DNA from: Symbiodinium natans
Lineage: Eukaryota > Sar > Dinophyceae > Suessiales > Symbiodiniaceae
Assembly (NCBI GenBank): GCA_905221605.1
Contig: CAJNDS010001024.1
Span: forward strand, 521,501-585,500
Direction of reading: 5' to 3'
Length of the DNA: 64,000 bases
Shown piece after piece: positions 44,825 to 56,051 of the stretch. Within the stretch, counting starts at the first letter, position 1, and every line of letters starts with the position of its first letter. A program made the position numbers and the translations under genes. The notes below the pieces were generated by a model. The model was not told the DNA's origin. It saw only the letters and a list, made by a program, of their open reading frames with translations, and did not search any database.

Positions 44825-45134
44825 TCAAGGCACGGGCGGCGAAGGGCCCGGCCTGCGATAGCAGCAGCGCTCGAGACGCAGGTGTGAGGTCAGGAAGGTG
44901 CGTCTCGTAGGCACGCGCGTCACAGGCGCGGGCAGCAAATCGCTGCCATCCCTTGAAGGGCCAGGGCTCACGGGAGGTGTCTCCGCCGCCTTGGGGAAGG
45001 GGCGCAGTGGCCGCGCCGGTGCAAACGGCTGCCCAGTCCGGAGTTTCGCAGCCGAGCGCTCGCAGGTGCGTCTGCGCGAGGACGGCGGCAGCGGCACAGG
45101 GGAGGACTCGATCGCCTCGGGCAGACGCAGGCAA
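44619..45134 (-). pseudogene. LINE C-terminal region fragment
   Basis: WQRFAARACDARAYETHLPD, then ASRALLLSQAGPFAARALNV and FRVLLLRRLRLPLPL-like sequence are characteristic of the segment after the thumb. The reading changes frame into 44243-44824. Confidence 0.65.
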
Positions 45135-45299
45135 GGTGTCGCACCACGAGGCCCAATGCGCGGCGAAGCGGTCGGAGGTGGCAGTGCGGAGGCCAAGACC
45201 CCCAAACCGCTGCGCGAGCCAGGCGGTGCTCAGGCTGTGGGGTGGCAGGGGGCGTCCCCGTGCTCAAGGAGCGTTGCCAGGCAGCGGGCGACTGCTGCA

Positions 45300-45914
45300 T
45301 CATGCGCTTCCGCATACGTGGCCGTGAGGTGGGGGGGCAAAATGCGCAGCAGAATGCAGCAGATAGTTTGCGCGCGGCGCGGCGCAGGACTGGAGCAAAA
45401 GCCAGGCAGCCTGCAAGTCGTCGAGGCTGGGCAGGCGCTGGAGGAGCCGGTCGTGGTCCTCGCGTTTCTGCTCGAGGTGCCTCGCGACAAAGGCGTCGTG
45501 CCCGAGGGGGGATCCGAGCACGGTGAGCCCTTGGTGTTCCGGCGGGAAAGACCAGTCCCCAACCCAGACGGGCGCCGCCCCATCACCGCCGCTGAGGTCT
45601 GCGATGCCGCCGGGCTCCTCACCAGCGGCGTTCCAGATGCGCGATTTGCCCTCATGGAGTCGGATCCGCGCGTGGTGCCACAGGGCGGCGGAAAGGGCGT
45701 CGTACAGCGCGCGGACGCGCTCAGGGGCCGCGACTATGTAGACGTCATCAAGGAACGCGAAGATGGCCTCGCCATCGAGGAGTTGGCTCTGCAGGTCGGC
45801 AAGCGCAGGATGCTGTGCCAGGACAAGTTGCCATGCGACGTGCTCGGGCGTGCTGGGGGGGGGGGGGGCCGAGCACACGGAGGCTACGTTCCGATGCAGG
45901 AAGGCGTGCGTCAC
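45300..45914 (-). pseudogene. LINE reverse transcriptase, YxDD region and thumb
   Basis: GEAIFAFLDDVYIVAAPERV contains the catalytic motif (LDD). ARIRLHEGKSRIWNAAGEEP and GLTVLGSPLGHDAFV follow as in intact dinoflagellate LINEs. Confidence 0.75.
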
Positions 45915-45929
45915 CTACCTGGAAGGCCT

Positions 45930-46083
45930 CGGGGAAGGACGCCGCGTTCCAAACACGAGTCTTGGACGGGTTGAAGCGGATGTGCGCCTGGTTCAACAGG
46001 TGGTGCTGCAGCTTGCCGAAAAAATGCGAGACGCGAGCGGTGTCTGCTGCAGCGCGCGCCCTTGTCGCCGAGCTTGACAGCAC
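45930..46083 (-). pseudogene. LINE thumb fragment, out of order
   Basis: SHFFGKLQHHLLNQAHIRF followed by NPSKTRVWNAASFPEAF is sequence that normally follows the YxDD motif. Here it comes before it, so it is a piece of another copy. Confidence 0.6.
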
Positions 46084-46299
46084 TGGACAGTAACATCATG
46101 CTTTGCTTCAATTCCAGCTCATGGGTGGTGCGTGTATGTCCCTGGGCTCCCAATTTCTACGTTTCCCCGTGTGGGGCGACCACGGGCATTGCAATCTGCA
46201 ATCGAACCTTCTGCCGCTGGTGTGAGTTGGGTGACTGGTTTACAAGTGGAAAAACACACCAGTGGATGGTTCGTTTGGATGCCTTCTGCATCAACATCG

Positions 46300-46888
46300 C
46301 CAGGCGCGCCACATGGTCGAAGGCGCCAACGGCGTCGACGGAGGGAACTGTGGCCCTGGCATCAGCTTCAGTGGCTGCGCGCAGCAGGCGAATGACAGCC
46401 TCAGCGCCGGCGCGCGTGCTGAGGCCGTACTGGTGTGGCAGGCACGCTGCCTCGAGGGAGGGAGCAAAGTGCTGGGCCAGTGCGCGCCCGACCAGGCGAC
46501 GCAGCACATCCCCAACAACGAGGGCGCGCACCCTGCCATCGGGCTTGCGCAGGGCGACGACGCGGCCGACGCGCAGGCCGGCAAGAACGGCCGGTGGGAC
46601 GGCAGCGTCGGCGAGCTGTTGCGCGGCAGAGTGCAGAAGGCGGGAATCCTCCTCATCATCAAGGAGGATGCGCAGATGCTCATTGGTCATGCCCGACGGT
46701 CCGGCACCAGACCCGCGGCGTGCCCCACGGAGGCAGGCGACAAAGCACTGCAGAGGTAGCGGACATGCCTCGCGGGCCTGGAAGGCATGGATCTCGGGGG
46801 GCAACGGCGCATATGCCTCGGGTGGGCGCCGCGTGGGGTCCCGCAGCTCCGCAAGAGTGTCGTCCGTGCCAGGCGCCAAACCATTCAT
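46300..46888 (-). pseudogene. LINE reverse transcriptase, N-terminal part
   Basis: Contains GPSGMTNEHLRILL, a VVALRKPDGRVRALVVGD finger motif, HQYGLSTRAGAEAVIRLL and DAVGAFDHVA (motif A, lacking part of the usual VD.RGAFD). The frame then leaves homologous sequence. It belongs to the same family as 45300-45914. Confidence 0.7.
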
Positions 46889-47457
46889 GGATGCTGTTGA
46901 GCACTACTGCACTTGTTCCCGTACACGTCCGCTCCGCAAATGTGATCAAATGTGTATAAAATCTCGTGCCAAGGCCGTGTCCAATCCATCTGGCCAGGTG
47001 CACCGACCACAGACCCAAGCAAACAGCGGAAAACTAAATCCAGTTTACGGAGGTCGTCTCTCAAAATTTTTTGGAGACCCGTGGCATAGCAAGCAACACG
47101 ACTTACCACAGCATGAAAATATCGCAGTCGGTGCTGCAGGCAAACGGTCGGATGAAAATCAATGTCTGTTGAATGGCCTTGTTCCGTGGACAACATATAT
47201 ACATCCCTGCCATTTGTGGGACCAAAAACAGCCACCACCAGCCCTTGCGGCGTGGTTAAGTGAGTAGGTGAGGCGCCTCCGTAGTTAACACTTTGGTCTT
47301 TTGTTTTTGCACTTTGGTCGCTTTTTCCTTCCTCCAGCATCAGCCCCACCTGTTGAAGTGCATCGCATATCTCATCGAGCTGGCTCGCAGCATCTGCAGC
47401 CGTCATGGCGAATAACAACAACTCATCTGCAACCCGTACATCAAACAAGCGCTGCAA
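46885..47457 (-). pseudogene. LINE reverse transcriptase fragment (catalytic motif and C-terminus)
   Basis: The catalytic FADD-type motif has become VADE (RVADELLLFAMTAADAAS). It is followed by thumb sequence and the C-terminal DLRKLDLVFRCLLGSVVG...MDWTRPWHEILY typical of dinoflagellate LINEs. Loss of the second catalytic Asp indicates an inactive copy. Confidence 0.7.
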
Positions 47458-48136
47458 ACATTATTCAAAATGACGCCATCATGTTTTTTTCTTGAACACG
47501 CGTGCCCGTGGCAGGTTCAGCTGGCATGGAAAAAAACTGTGAGCCTGCACCTATCCCGACTGGGAGCGCACGAGCGCTCGAACAGGTTCGCTGTCGCGAA
47601 AATGGCGGTGGCAGGTTCCCCAGCGTTCAAACAGGATCCGGCAGCTGCGCACGGGTTGGGGGCGTTTCCATCACCACATTCCATCGCAACTGGGCACGGA
47701 CCAGAGCATCGGTCATACCTGCCCGGCACGCAGCACGGCTCCGTCGCTCCACCGACTGCGGCCACAGGCTTCCCAAATGGGCAAACAAGATTGCGGCGTC
47801 TCGCGCATGCGGGGACTCCGTGGCGCCCCCCAAGCATTATTTGAACGTTTGCCACACGGCCTGACAGAGGCCGAGACCCCTTGCGGGGAGCAGGTTGGCA
47901 CACCACACGCCCCACGACGTCGATGCCGGGCGGGGCATCCCCGCCTGCCACGTTGTAGACTCCGTATTGCCCAGGTTTGCCTCACCCCCGGCGCCTCGCT
48001 CGACCTTACCGGTAACAACAAGCAGGAGCTCGGAGCGGCGCTGTGCGGTCCGGCACAGTCACGACCTTGAGGTCGTCCAAAAAGCAGCGGGACCCTCCTC
48101 AGGCCACCGGGAAGCACTCGCCATCACTCGCCTCTA

Positions 48137-48443
48137 CTAGGGAGTCGTCCCGGTGCGTGCGAGGGCGTCGCCTGCTCGACGCCCAATGAAGGTGCGCGCG
48201 TATTTGGCTCGGGTAACTGGCACGAGCGCCGGGACAGTGTTGGCAAGTATGGTCGCGTGGCTGATGGCGTCGTAAGCACGTCGCCCATCCAGGGAGACGA
48301 CAGTGGCCTGCGGGTCGACTTTTGTCGAATTCAACAGCTGCACGAAGTATCGCCGCCAAGCTGTCCGTACCGGCGCGAAGACGCGAAAGGGCGATGGCAT
48401 CTAGCGCTACGTGTGATGCCTGTGCGCGGGCGGCGACATTCAC
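48137..48443 (-). pseudogene. LINE reverse transcriptase fragment (motif A)
   Basis: The frame 48137-48400 contains TVVSLDGRRAYDAISHATIL, a typical non-LTR motif A (D followed by AYD/AFD). The overlapping frame 48099-48443 (ARAQASHVALDAIALSR) suggests a frameshift. It is probably the same element as 46885-47457. Confidence 0.65.
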
Positions 48444-48910
48444 TGCGTAAGTAAAGACTCGAGCGCCGCCGCAGCATCCAGGAGCAGCTTGCGGAGCTCC
48501 ACGGTTGCACTAGTGCTTACGCAGCCTTAGGCGTGTTGACACGAAATTTTTGTTTGTTGTCCGCAACTTTTCCTGCTGCCCGCAAGGTCCCTGCTGCCAC
48601 CGCTCAGGGTCCTGCAGCCAGACCAGGGGGGCTCGGCGAGATCCAGCAGCCTGCCATGCCCTGCCGTCGTCTGGACCAACCTCCCGCGGCGGCTGATCGA
48701 CATCTCACGGCGCTCGCCGCGCACGGAGATGGACGCGCTGGAAGCTGCGCCGTCCACTTCGCCGCGCACGGCTGCGGGTGTCCTGTGCGGGTCAGCGGTG
48801 ACATGCAGCAGACCCCATTGGCCGTGGCGCCGCACACGACCATAGGTGTCGGCAGTCTTCGGATCGCACGCCTGGGGCCGTCGTGTGGGCGAGGCACTGC
48901 TGCGGCACAA

Positions 48911-51140
48911 GTTTCAAGCAGACCCCCAGCTAAAACATTTTTTGGAAAAAATGGTGCAGAGTGATTCGCTTGTAGCCGTCATCGGCATTGTGGCGCGCGG
49001 CCCATTTAAAACAAGATCACAATCCCATGATTCCACAGTGACGGGACAGAGACGGGACAGTACAACATGCACAGCAGAATTCGAGGAAGTTAAATCCGTC
49101 AGGTCCACCATGGTAAATCAACGCAGACTGCCTCCCGATGTTGTCACCACCGGGTGCCTGGAATACTGCGAAAATGCAATCATTCTATGCACAAACGCTG
49201 TTGCCGTTACGAAGGCGCGGAATGCGACGCCGCACACGTGCAACATGCTGCTGTCTGAAGGCTGCGTGGTCATATAAATCCGAGTCGAAAATGAGTATAC
49301 CACTCGTTTAGGCACGCGTGTTGTTGCTCCTGCGTCGCGACAGCATCAAGGCACAAATCACCGGCAATATGGGCCGCATTGTGATGGAATCTACGATGCA
49401 CGGCGCGCTGCTTCTCGCAAGAAGATGTGAAATTTTCAAAGTCCGCTAGCCATCCTACAAACATATGAAAACACAACTGTTTCTGCTGCACCGCATCTCG
49501 CAAAATCTCGCATGTTCTTCTTCGCAGACCATTGCGCCTTTGATCCAACGTTGGTTCGGATGTTTGGCTTTTCGCATGCGTGCACGAAAACTGCAGCAGA
49601 TTATTGACCACTTACCACATCTCGCCTTTTGTATGCAGCATTCGCGTATTTGCTGCTGGCTCGCATTGAAGGTATTGAAGCCACCTTGGGAAGGGCGGCG
49701 TGTGGAAAAGCTCCTTTTGATGGCACATATGATGATTCGTCGACAAAACATTCGCTGGAAAGATGCGATTTGGAGCACCAGTTTGAATTTGTCCGCAGCT
49801 TGTTGATCGGGTGAACTGGGATGTTTGTTGGGACGCCTTGCTGGTCACATCAGTTGGATTGCAGGGTGCAGATGCATGCTGTCTCAACTCCCAGCCGAAA
49901 ATCTCATACCGCAGAAGCGGTTCGACAAGGCTGCGTGCTGGCCCGTGCGTTATGCGATTTGCAGATGCTCGACGAGATACGCGAAGCATTGCAATAGATG
50001 GGATTGTTATTGAATGCTACATGCACATGCATGCACTCATGTCACAGCGAAAGCCGAAGCAGCAGTAACCACAGCAAGGGCAACAACTAGAAACCAAACC
50101 CCCAGCAGAGTAGTCACAAAATTCAGACGACCGCGAGAGCCAGAGTCAGCGAAAACATGCGAGAGGCCTGCAACCCACCAATAGATCATGATTTGGGTGA
50201 ATAGAAAAAAGCAAAACGACGGGCCTGTCGTTCTGGCCTGAGAATATCTGAAGATGGCCACGAACCATGTCCCGCCACTTTATACTTTCGAATGGCACAA
50301 AGAATCAGCTCAACGAAGCTTGTCATCCCCTTTGCCAGGGAGTCTGCGCATGGACCCACGGTTCCTTGTCTCTGCCTTGCATTCCGGGGGCTAGAACATG
50401 CAAAGCTGCATGTCCGCCAACGCCTGGCGATGGGCCCGCGAAAACGGACATCGGCGAAAATCTCAACACAAAAAGCTAAACAAACGTTTGGCATTTTTCC
50501 TCATGCTTTTCTACCAACCATTCAACGGTCCCAGTGCCGTTGTTGTTGCTGAGCTTTCAACAAACAACTAGGCACTGGGTAGCAAGCGACGTCGCTGCGG
50601 AATGTTTGCTTGCGTAGCTTATATGCCTGCCAGCAAATCAAATTTCCCCCATGTCCTTGGAAATGCAGATATGTTATCCGGTATTTGCGGGACATTCGTG
50701 CTGTACGTTCGCTTCCATGCTATGAATCCCATGCTGAAAAGTACATCATTTGCTTGTATAATTCTGTCTCACTCCGTTGCCTTCTCGAATGCTTGTATCA
50801 CAACCAGCATAGTCAAAGCAGAAGCCACTTGGACGTTGTGCGTTTCACTGCAAGGCCGGTGTTTAGCCAACGCTGTGCTCTCCAGCCGGCTGGTTTTTTC
50901 TGCGGCTGTGCCATGAGCATTGGGCAAGCGGCAACGGAAATTGTCGATGTGTTCCGCCAGATTGGCTCAAGGGGGAATAAAATGTTGCAGCAAACTCCAA
51001 CATGCTGCAGCTTCAGCTGGCAGAGTTGCGCCAACACGTGCCCTTCCGAGCCCGGAAGCGCCCAGAATGTGCAGAACGCTTGGATTTTTATGCACACCGT
51101 GCCATAAACACCGCTGTCGCCAAGGTTGCATGCGCATAGT
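48911..51140. other. No supported gene
   Basis: AT-richer, unique-looking sequence with open frames on both strands but no recognised motif. Confidence 0.4.
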
Positions 51141-51154
51141 CGTACATGGATGGC

Positions 51155-51222
51155 ATGTTCGGGGGGGGGTATGGGGGCGGGTATATGGGGGGGGGTATGG
51201 GGGGGGCTATGGGGGGCTTAAA
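51155..51222 (+). repeat. G-rich repeat (GTATGGGGGGG)
   Basis: Six to seven G-runs of 5-9 bases, separated by TAT, GTAT or CTAT. A strong G-quadruplex candidate on the plus strand. Confidence 0.8.
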
Positions 51223-52084
51223 ATAAGGACCAAATAAAGAGGAAATTGGATCACATTGAAGGCAAAATAAGGACGGAACGCGTTTTCTGTGGAAAAATCG
51301 CAGGATATTGGGGTCCGGGCGCATGCGTTCGGCGTCCCAGGCACGGATTTGGCTTTCCCAAACCCTCTCCCGGCTTATTTCGCCTTAATCCGAGCATGCT
51401 TACCCCCACATTTAAAGAACTTTTTTCGCCGAGAAGCCCGCCGGAAGACTGCGTTCCATTGCGGTGGATTTCGTATGGGCCAATACCACCACATCATACC
51501 ACATTTAAAGGAAATGTTTTCGGGGGGGTTCGATAATCTGTCGGCAGGCTTCTTGTTTTGCTTGCTGAGCTGCGAAGCTACAGCACCTGAGGGATCTGCG
51601 GGGCCCATTGGTGTTAATAAAGAATCAACACAAGGCCATGGTTTGACCATTGCGGAACCCTGCCTTTCTTATTGTGGCGGGGAGGGGTGGGAGGGGGCCC
51701 CCCCAATTAAACAGGTGTTCGGATTTATCAAAAGGCTGGAATGAAGACCAAACCTCCCCTCCCACACCCCGCCCTTTCCTCCATGATTGTTTAAGATCTT
51801 GCAACAGAACGGGGGCAAAATTTCCACATGTTTCCACCGTCGCGCGGAGAACTGATGAAACGTGAATACTTGCTGGATTTCCATGGAGAATCGCTGCTGG
51901 TCTCACTGTGCTACATTTTCATTCGAACGGCGTAATTACGTAGCAATGACAGTATCGGAGTACGGGCTTTCATGAGCAAGGTCACTTCGCAATTCGAACA
52001 TAGCCAATGCGAGAACTGCCAAACTCTGCACGCTGGGCCAAGCAATCTCAACTTGATCCAACAGATGTGGCAACAGAGATGCAA

Positions 52085-52660
52085 GAAGTCTCAAGGCTTC
52101 GAAGGCTTGGAAGGTGAAGGACGAAGGCTTCGAAGACTTCGAAGGGTGAGGACGAAGGCTTCAAAGACTTCGAAGGGTGAGGACGAAGGGGGCTTCGAAG
52201 CCTTCGAAGATAGACGAAGGGGGCTTCGAAGGCTTCGAAGGCGAGGACGAAGGGGGCTTCGAAGGCTCGTCTCATCACTACTCCTCTGATTTTTCGAATT
52301 AAGAAATACAAAAAACAAAAGAATATTTGAGGGGGTGGAATTTAGAAGAAATTCCCTTCTCCCTTCTCTCTTTTCGAAAGAGGAAATACGAATAACCAAA
52401 AATTCGAGGGGGAATTTAGAACACATCCCTTCTCTCTTCTCCCTTCCTCTTCCCAACTCCAAGCTTTGGAGGAAAAACGAAGGGGGGTCTTGAAAGCTTT
52501 CGAGAGGACGAAGGGGCTTCGAAGGCTTCGAAGGTAAGAACGAAGGGAGCTTCGAAGACTTCGAAGGTGAGGACGAAGGGGGGCTTCGAAGGCTTCAAAG
52601 GTAAGGACGAAAGAGAAGAGGGTTCGAAGGCTTCAAAGGCTTCGAAAAGGAAGGATTGTG
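52085..52660. repeat. CTTCGAAGG repeat arrays
   Basis: Two arrays (about 52090-52270 and 52490-52660) of units built on the palindrome CTTCGAAG with GGACGAAGG linkers, separated by AT-rich sequence. The Arg/Leu/Lys frames in them are artefacts. Confidence 0.85.
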
Positions 52661-53228
52661 ATTGCAAAATTCCTTTGTTCCACAGGTCAGCAAAAAACAT
52701 GGACGGCGAACCACAGTAGGACCAGCAGGCCTTTAAAGAAAAAGCAGTCTGCGCGTCCTGAAGAGACGTTCCAGGAAAGGCCATGGCCCTTCCGCACGCG
52801 TCTACAGTGCCAGACCTGATGCCTCAGAACCAGCAGTTGATAGCTGCCTTCACGAGAAGGATGGATTTGAAGAGAAGCGTCGAAATAAGGCTGAAGAACC
52901 TGTGGTCTTTTGGTTCCTTTTAATTGCTTCCAAACCAAAAATTTAAATGCCACAAAAAGAAAATGCCGGCTTCTTTTGCTGCATCCATGTTGCACGGGCT
53001 AACGGTATTTGCTGATAAACAACACCAAACCGATCACAAAACCAAAACTCTACAGAGGTTTGCAACACAAGCTGAATTGTCTCCAGACAAAATTGTTCGA
53101 GCGCTGAATGCTTGACCTTTGTGTCTGTGGGCGCCTCGTCATGCCTGTCCACAGTGGACCCAAAGAGACTGTGAGGTTAGCGGCTGCTAGTGGAAATATG
53201 TCGATTTTCTACAAGGCGGAGACACTGA

Positions 53229-53720
53229 GGATGGGCCCCCCCCCTTTGGGCAAAGGGGGGCTGAAGCCCCCCTTTAAGCCCCCCTTTTAAGCCCCCCTTA
53301 AGCCCCCCTTCAAAGGGGTCCCTGCAAAGGGGGTCCTTCGGGGGGGTGGGGGGGGCAAAGGGTCAAAGCCCTTAAGCCCCCCCTTAAGCCCCCCTTAAGC
53401 CCCTCCTTCAGCCCCCCCTTAAGCCCCCCCTTAAGCCCCCCCTTTAAGCCCCCCCCTTAAGCCCCCCCCTTAAGCATATTTTAAGCCTCCCCCTAAGCCC
53501 ACCCTTAAAGCCCCCTTGAAGCCCCCCCTTTAAGCCCCCCTTGAAGCCCCCCTTTAAACCCCCTTTAAAGCCCCCCTTTAAGCCACCCTTTAAGCCCTCC
53601 TTTAAACCCCCTTTAAGCCCCCCTTTACCCCCCAAGAGCCCCCCCTTTAAGGAAAGCCCCCCCTTTAAGCCCCTCTTTGGGGGGGGTTAAGGAGGAGCTT
53701 CAGGGGAAGGCAAAGGGGGG
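53229..53720. repeat. CTTAAGCCCCC repeat array
   Basis: Tens of imperfect units of (C)nTTAAGCCCCCC or TTTAAGCCCCCC. The same family recurs at about 54910-55390 and, inverted, at 57490-57655. Confidence 0.85.
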
Positions 53721-53918
53721 CTTTGGAGAAGACCCTTTAAGGGGTTTATTCTGAATTTCAGAGCAAGGTTCGGGGGGGGGGGGTTCGAACCTGGGTTCAA
53801 CCCAGGTTCGAACTCCCGGCCCTCCGGGGGGGGGCGGGGGGGGGGGCGGGGGGGTGGGAACAACAACATCGAGAACCTGGGTTTAACCTGGGTTCAACCT
53901 GGGTTCAACCCAGGTGCA

Positions 53919-54434
53919 ATTTTTTTCCGAGTTGAGCGAACAAATGCGATCCACCGTCTTGGTGTTTGGGTTGTGAAAACCGTGCCTCTGTACTGGCACC
54001 ACTGATGGCCCTCTTGGCCCTAATGTACAGGGGAGGAAACCACCTCCTCCTAAGCTACCATCCTCTTTGGGATGCTACCAGAGGTTGTACCTCATGAGAG
54101 GAAAGAAACCTCCTGGCAAAAGCTCCTCAGGTTGCTGGTGCAGGGGTTTGCAACCCAGGTGCAACCTGGGTTCAACCCAGGTTCAACCCAGGTTCAATTT
54201 TTTTTCCGAGTTGAGCGAACAAATGCGATCCACCGTCTTGGTGTTTGGGTTGTGAAAACCGTGCCTCTGTACTGACACCACTGATGGCCCTCTTGGCCCT
54301 AATGTACAGGGGAGGAAACCACCTCCTCCTAAGCTACCATCCTCTTTGGGATGCTACCAGAGGTTGTACCTCATGAGAGGAAAGAAACCTCCTGGCAAAA
54401 GCTCCTCAGGTTGCTGGTGCAGGGGTTTGCAACC
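53919..54434. repeat. Tandem duplication, period 279 bp
   Basis: A block of about 240 bases (from CCGAGTTGAGCG to GGGGTTTGCAACC) occurs at about 53919-54155 and 54198-54434 with essentially one difference (CTGGCACC versus CTGACACC). A diverged third copy is near 54495-54580, and an inverted, diverged copy lies at about 56690-56880. Confidence 0.85.
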
Positions 54435-55018
54435 GTGAGAGGAAATCGGCCAGGGGTGTGTTCTCTGGCAGCGAGGATGAACCTCAGCTTGCATCCTCTT
54501 CGGGATGCTACCAGAGGCTGGTACCTCAAGAGAGGTTAGGAACCTCCTGACAAAGGTCCCTCAAGGCCTTTGGTGCACTTTGTGCAGGCTGTCAGAGGGA
54601 GGCGGTCAGGGTTCCGCTCCGGTAGCGAGGATGGTACCTCTGTGCTATCCTCGCTGGGAGGATGCAACCTCCTAGGCTGCTTCAGCTGGTGGTTCCCTGA
54701 GTGGGACCAACTCCCAGCGAGGTTCTTCCATGATATTACCGAACTCGCGCGAGCCCATAGTCTGGCGACGGCAACTCATAGAGGACTTTCACAACCCAGG
54801 TTCAACCTGGGTTCAACCCGGGTTCAGAACCCGGGTCAGAATCCAGGTTCAACCTGGGTTCAACCTGGGTTGAATCCGGGTTCAACCCAGGTTCAACCCA
54901 GGTTCGACCTTTAAGCCCCCCTTTAAACCCCCGATAAGCCTCCCCCTTAAGACCCCCCTCACTTCTCTAATTTCGAATAATGAAATCTAAAAAACAAATA
55001 GAAAAACAGAACAAGATT

Positions 55019-56051
55019 TGAAGGGGGCGGAATTTAGACTAAATTTCCTTCTCTCTCTTCTTGAAGAGAAGGTAAGGTTTAAAGTCTCACTTCTCTGGCT
55101 TCGAATAATGAAATCCAAAAAATAAAACAAGATTCGAAGGGGGGTGGAATTTAGAGTAAATCCCTTCTCTCATCTTCTTTCAGCCCCCCCCCCTTAAGAC
55201 CCCCTTTAAGCCCTCTTCAAGGCCCCCTTCAAGCCTCCCTTTACGCCCCCTTTAAGCCCCTTCAAGGCCCGCTTTAAGCCCCCCCTGAAACCCCCCCTTA
55301 AGCCCCCCTTAAGCCCCCCCTTAAGCTCCCCCTTTAAGCCCCATTTAAGCCCCCTTTCCCCGCCGTCCCACCCCCAACCCCCCCGCTCTTTACTTCTTAA
55401 AACAAAAACAATCTCGTCTCGACTCCTCTGAGTTTTGAACAATGAAATACAAAAACAAAACAAGATTTGAGGGGGGTGAAATTTAGACTAAAGTCCTTTC
55501 TCTCTTCTCCCCTCTTTCCAATTCACAACAGGCAAAATGGGGGGGGCTGCGCCCCCCCCAACCCCCCCGCTCTTTACTTTTAGAAACAACAACTGTCTCG
55601 TCTCTACTCCTCTGATTTTCGAATAAGGAAATACACAAAAAACAAAAGAAGATTTGAGAAATTCGAGGGGGGTGGAATTTAGAATACATTCCCTTCTCCC
55701 TTCTCCTCTGAGTTTTCGAAGAATGAAATACGAAAAACAAAAGAATATTCGAGGGGGGTGGAATTTAGAATAAATTCTCTTCTCCTCTTTTTGCTTTAAG
55801 AAACAAAAAACAGTCTCGTCTCCTTTCAAGATTGAACAACCCAGGTTCAAGCCAGGTTCAACCCAAGTTCAACCCAGGTTGAAGGGGGCGGAATTTAGAC
55901 TAAATTTCCTTCTCTCTCTTCTTGAAGAGAAGGTAATGTTTAAAGTCTCACTTCTCTGGCTTCGAATAATGAAATCCAAAAAATAAAAAAAGATTCGAGG
56001 GGGGTGGAATTTAGAATAAATCCCTTCTCTCATCTTCTTTCAGCCCCCCCC
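55019..56051. repeat. Direct repeat of about 170 bp
   Basis: The block at about 55019-55192 is repeated at 55880-56051 with few differences. It runs from GAAGGGGGCGGAATTTAGAC to a C-run after CTTCTTTCAG. Confidence 0.8.

Larger units (their letters stand above)
43979..48910 (-). mobile_element. Mosaic of broken non-LTR (LINE) retrotransposons
   Basis: Minus-strand fragments of reverse transcriptase and C-terminal LINE sequence in several frames extend from about 48.5 to 44.2 kb. About 250 bases after the last fragment a 15-base poly(A) tract on the same strand (T-run 43979-43993) marks a LINE 3' end. The motif order is disturbed, with thumb-like sequence before the catalytic motif, so at least two elements are nested or rearranged. 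The region is GC-rich relative to its flanks. The two long plus-strand frames here (44898-45974 and 46062-47267) are antisense shadows. Confidence 0.8.

Noticed and set aside
44898-47267. Two long plus-strand open frames (358 and 401 codons)
   Set aside because: They are antisense to recognisable LINE reverse transcriptase fragments in GC-rich sequence, where long shadow frames are expected.
53444-53635. Gly/Lys/Leu repeat protein (KGGLKGGLK)
   Set aside because: Translation of the CTTAAGCCCC repeat with no start context or unique sequence.
53770-53830. GGTTCGAA-type B-box suggesting a tRNA gene
   Set aside because: It is part of the AACCTGGGTTC satellite. No A-box or cloverleaf can be drawn. 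No tRNA, rRNA or spliced-leader RNA gene was recognised in the window.
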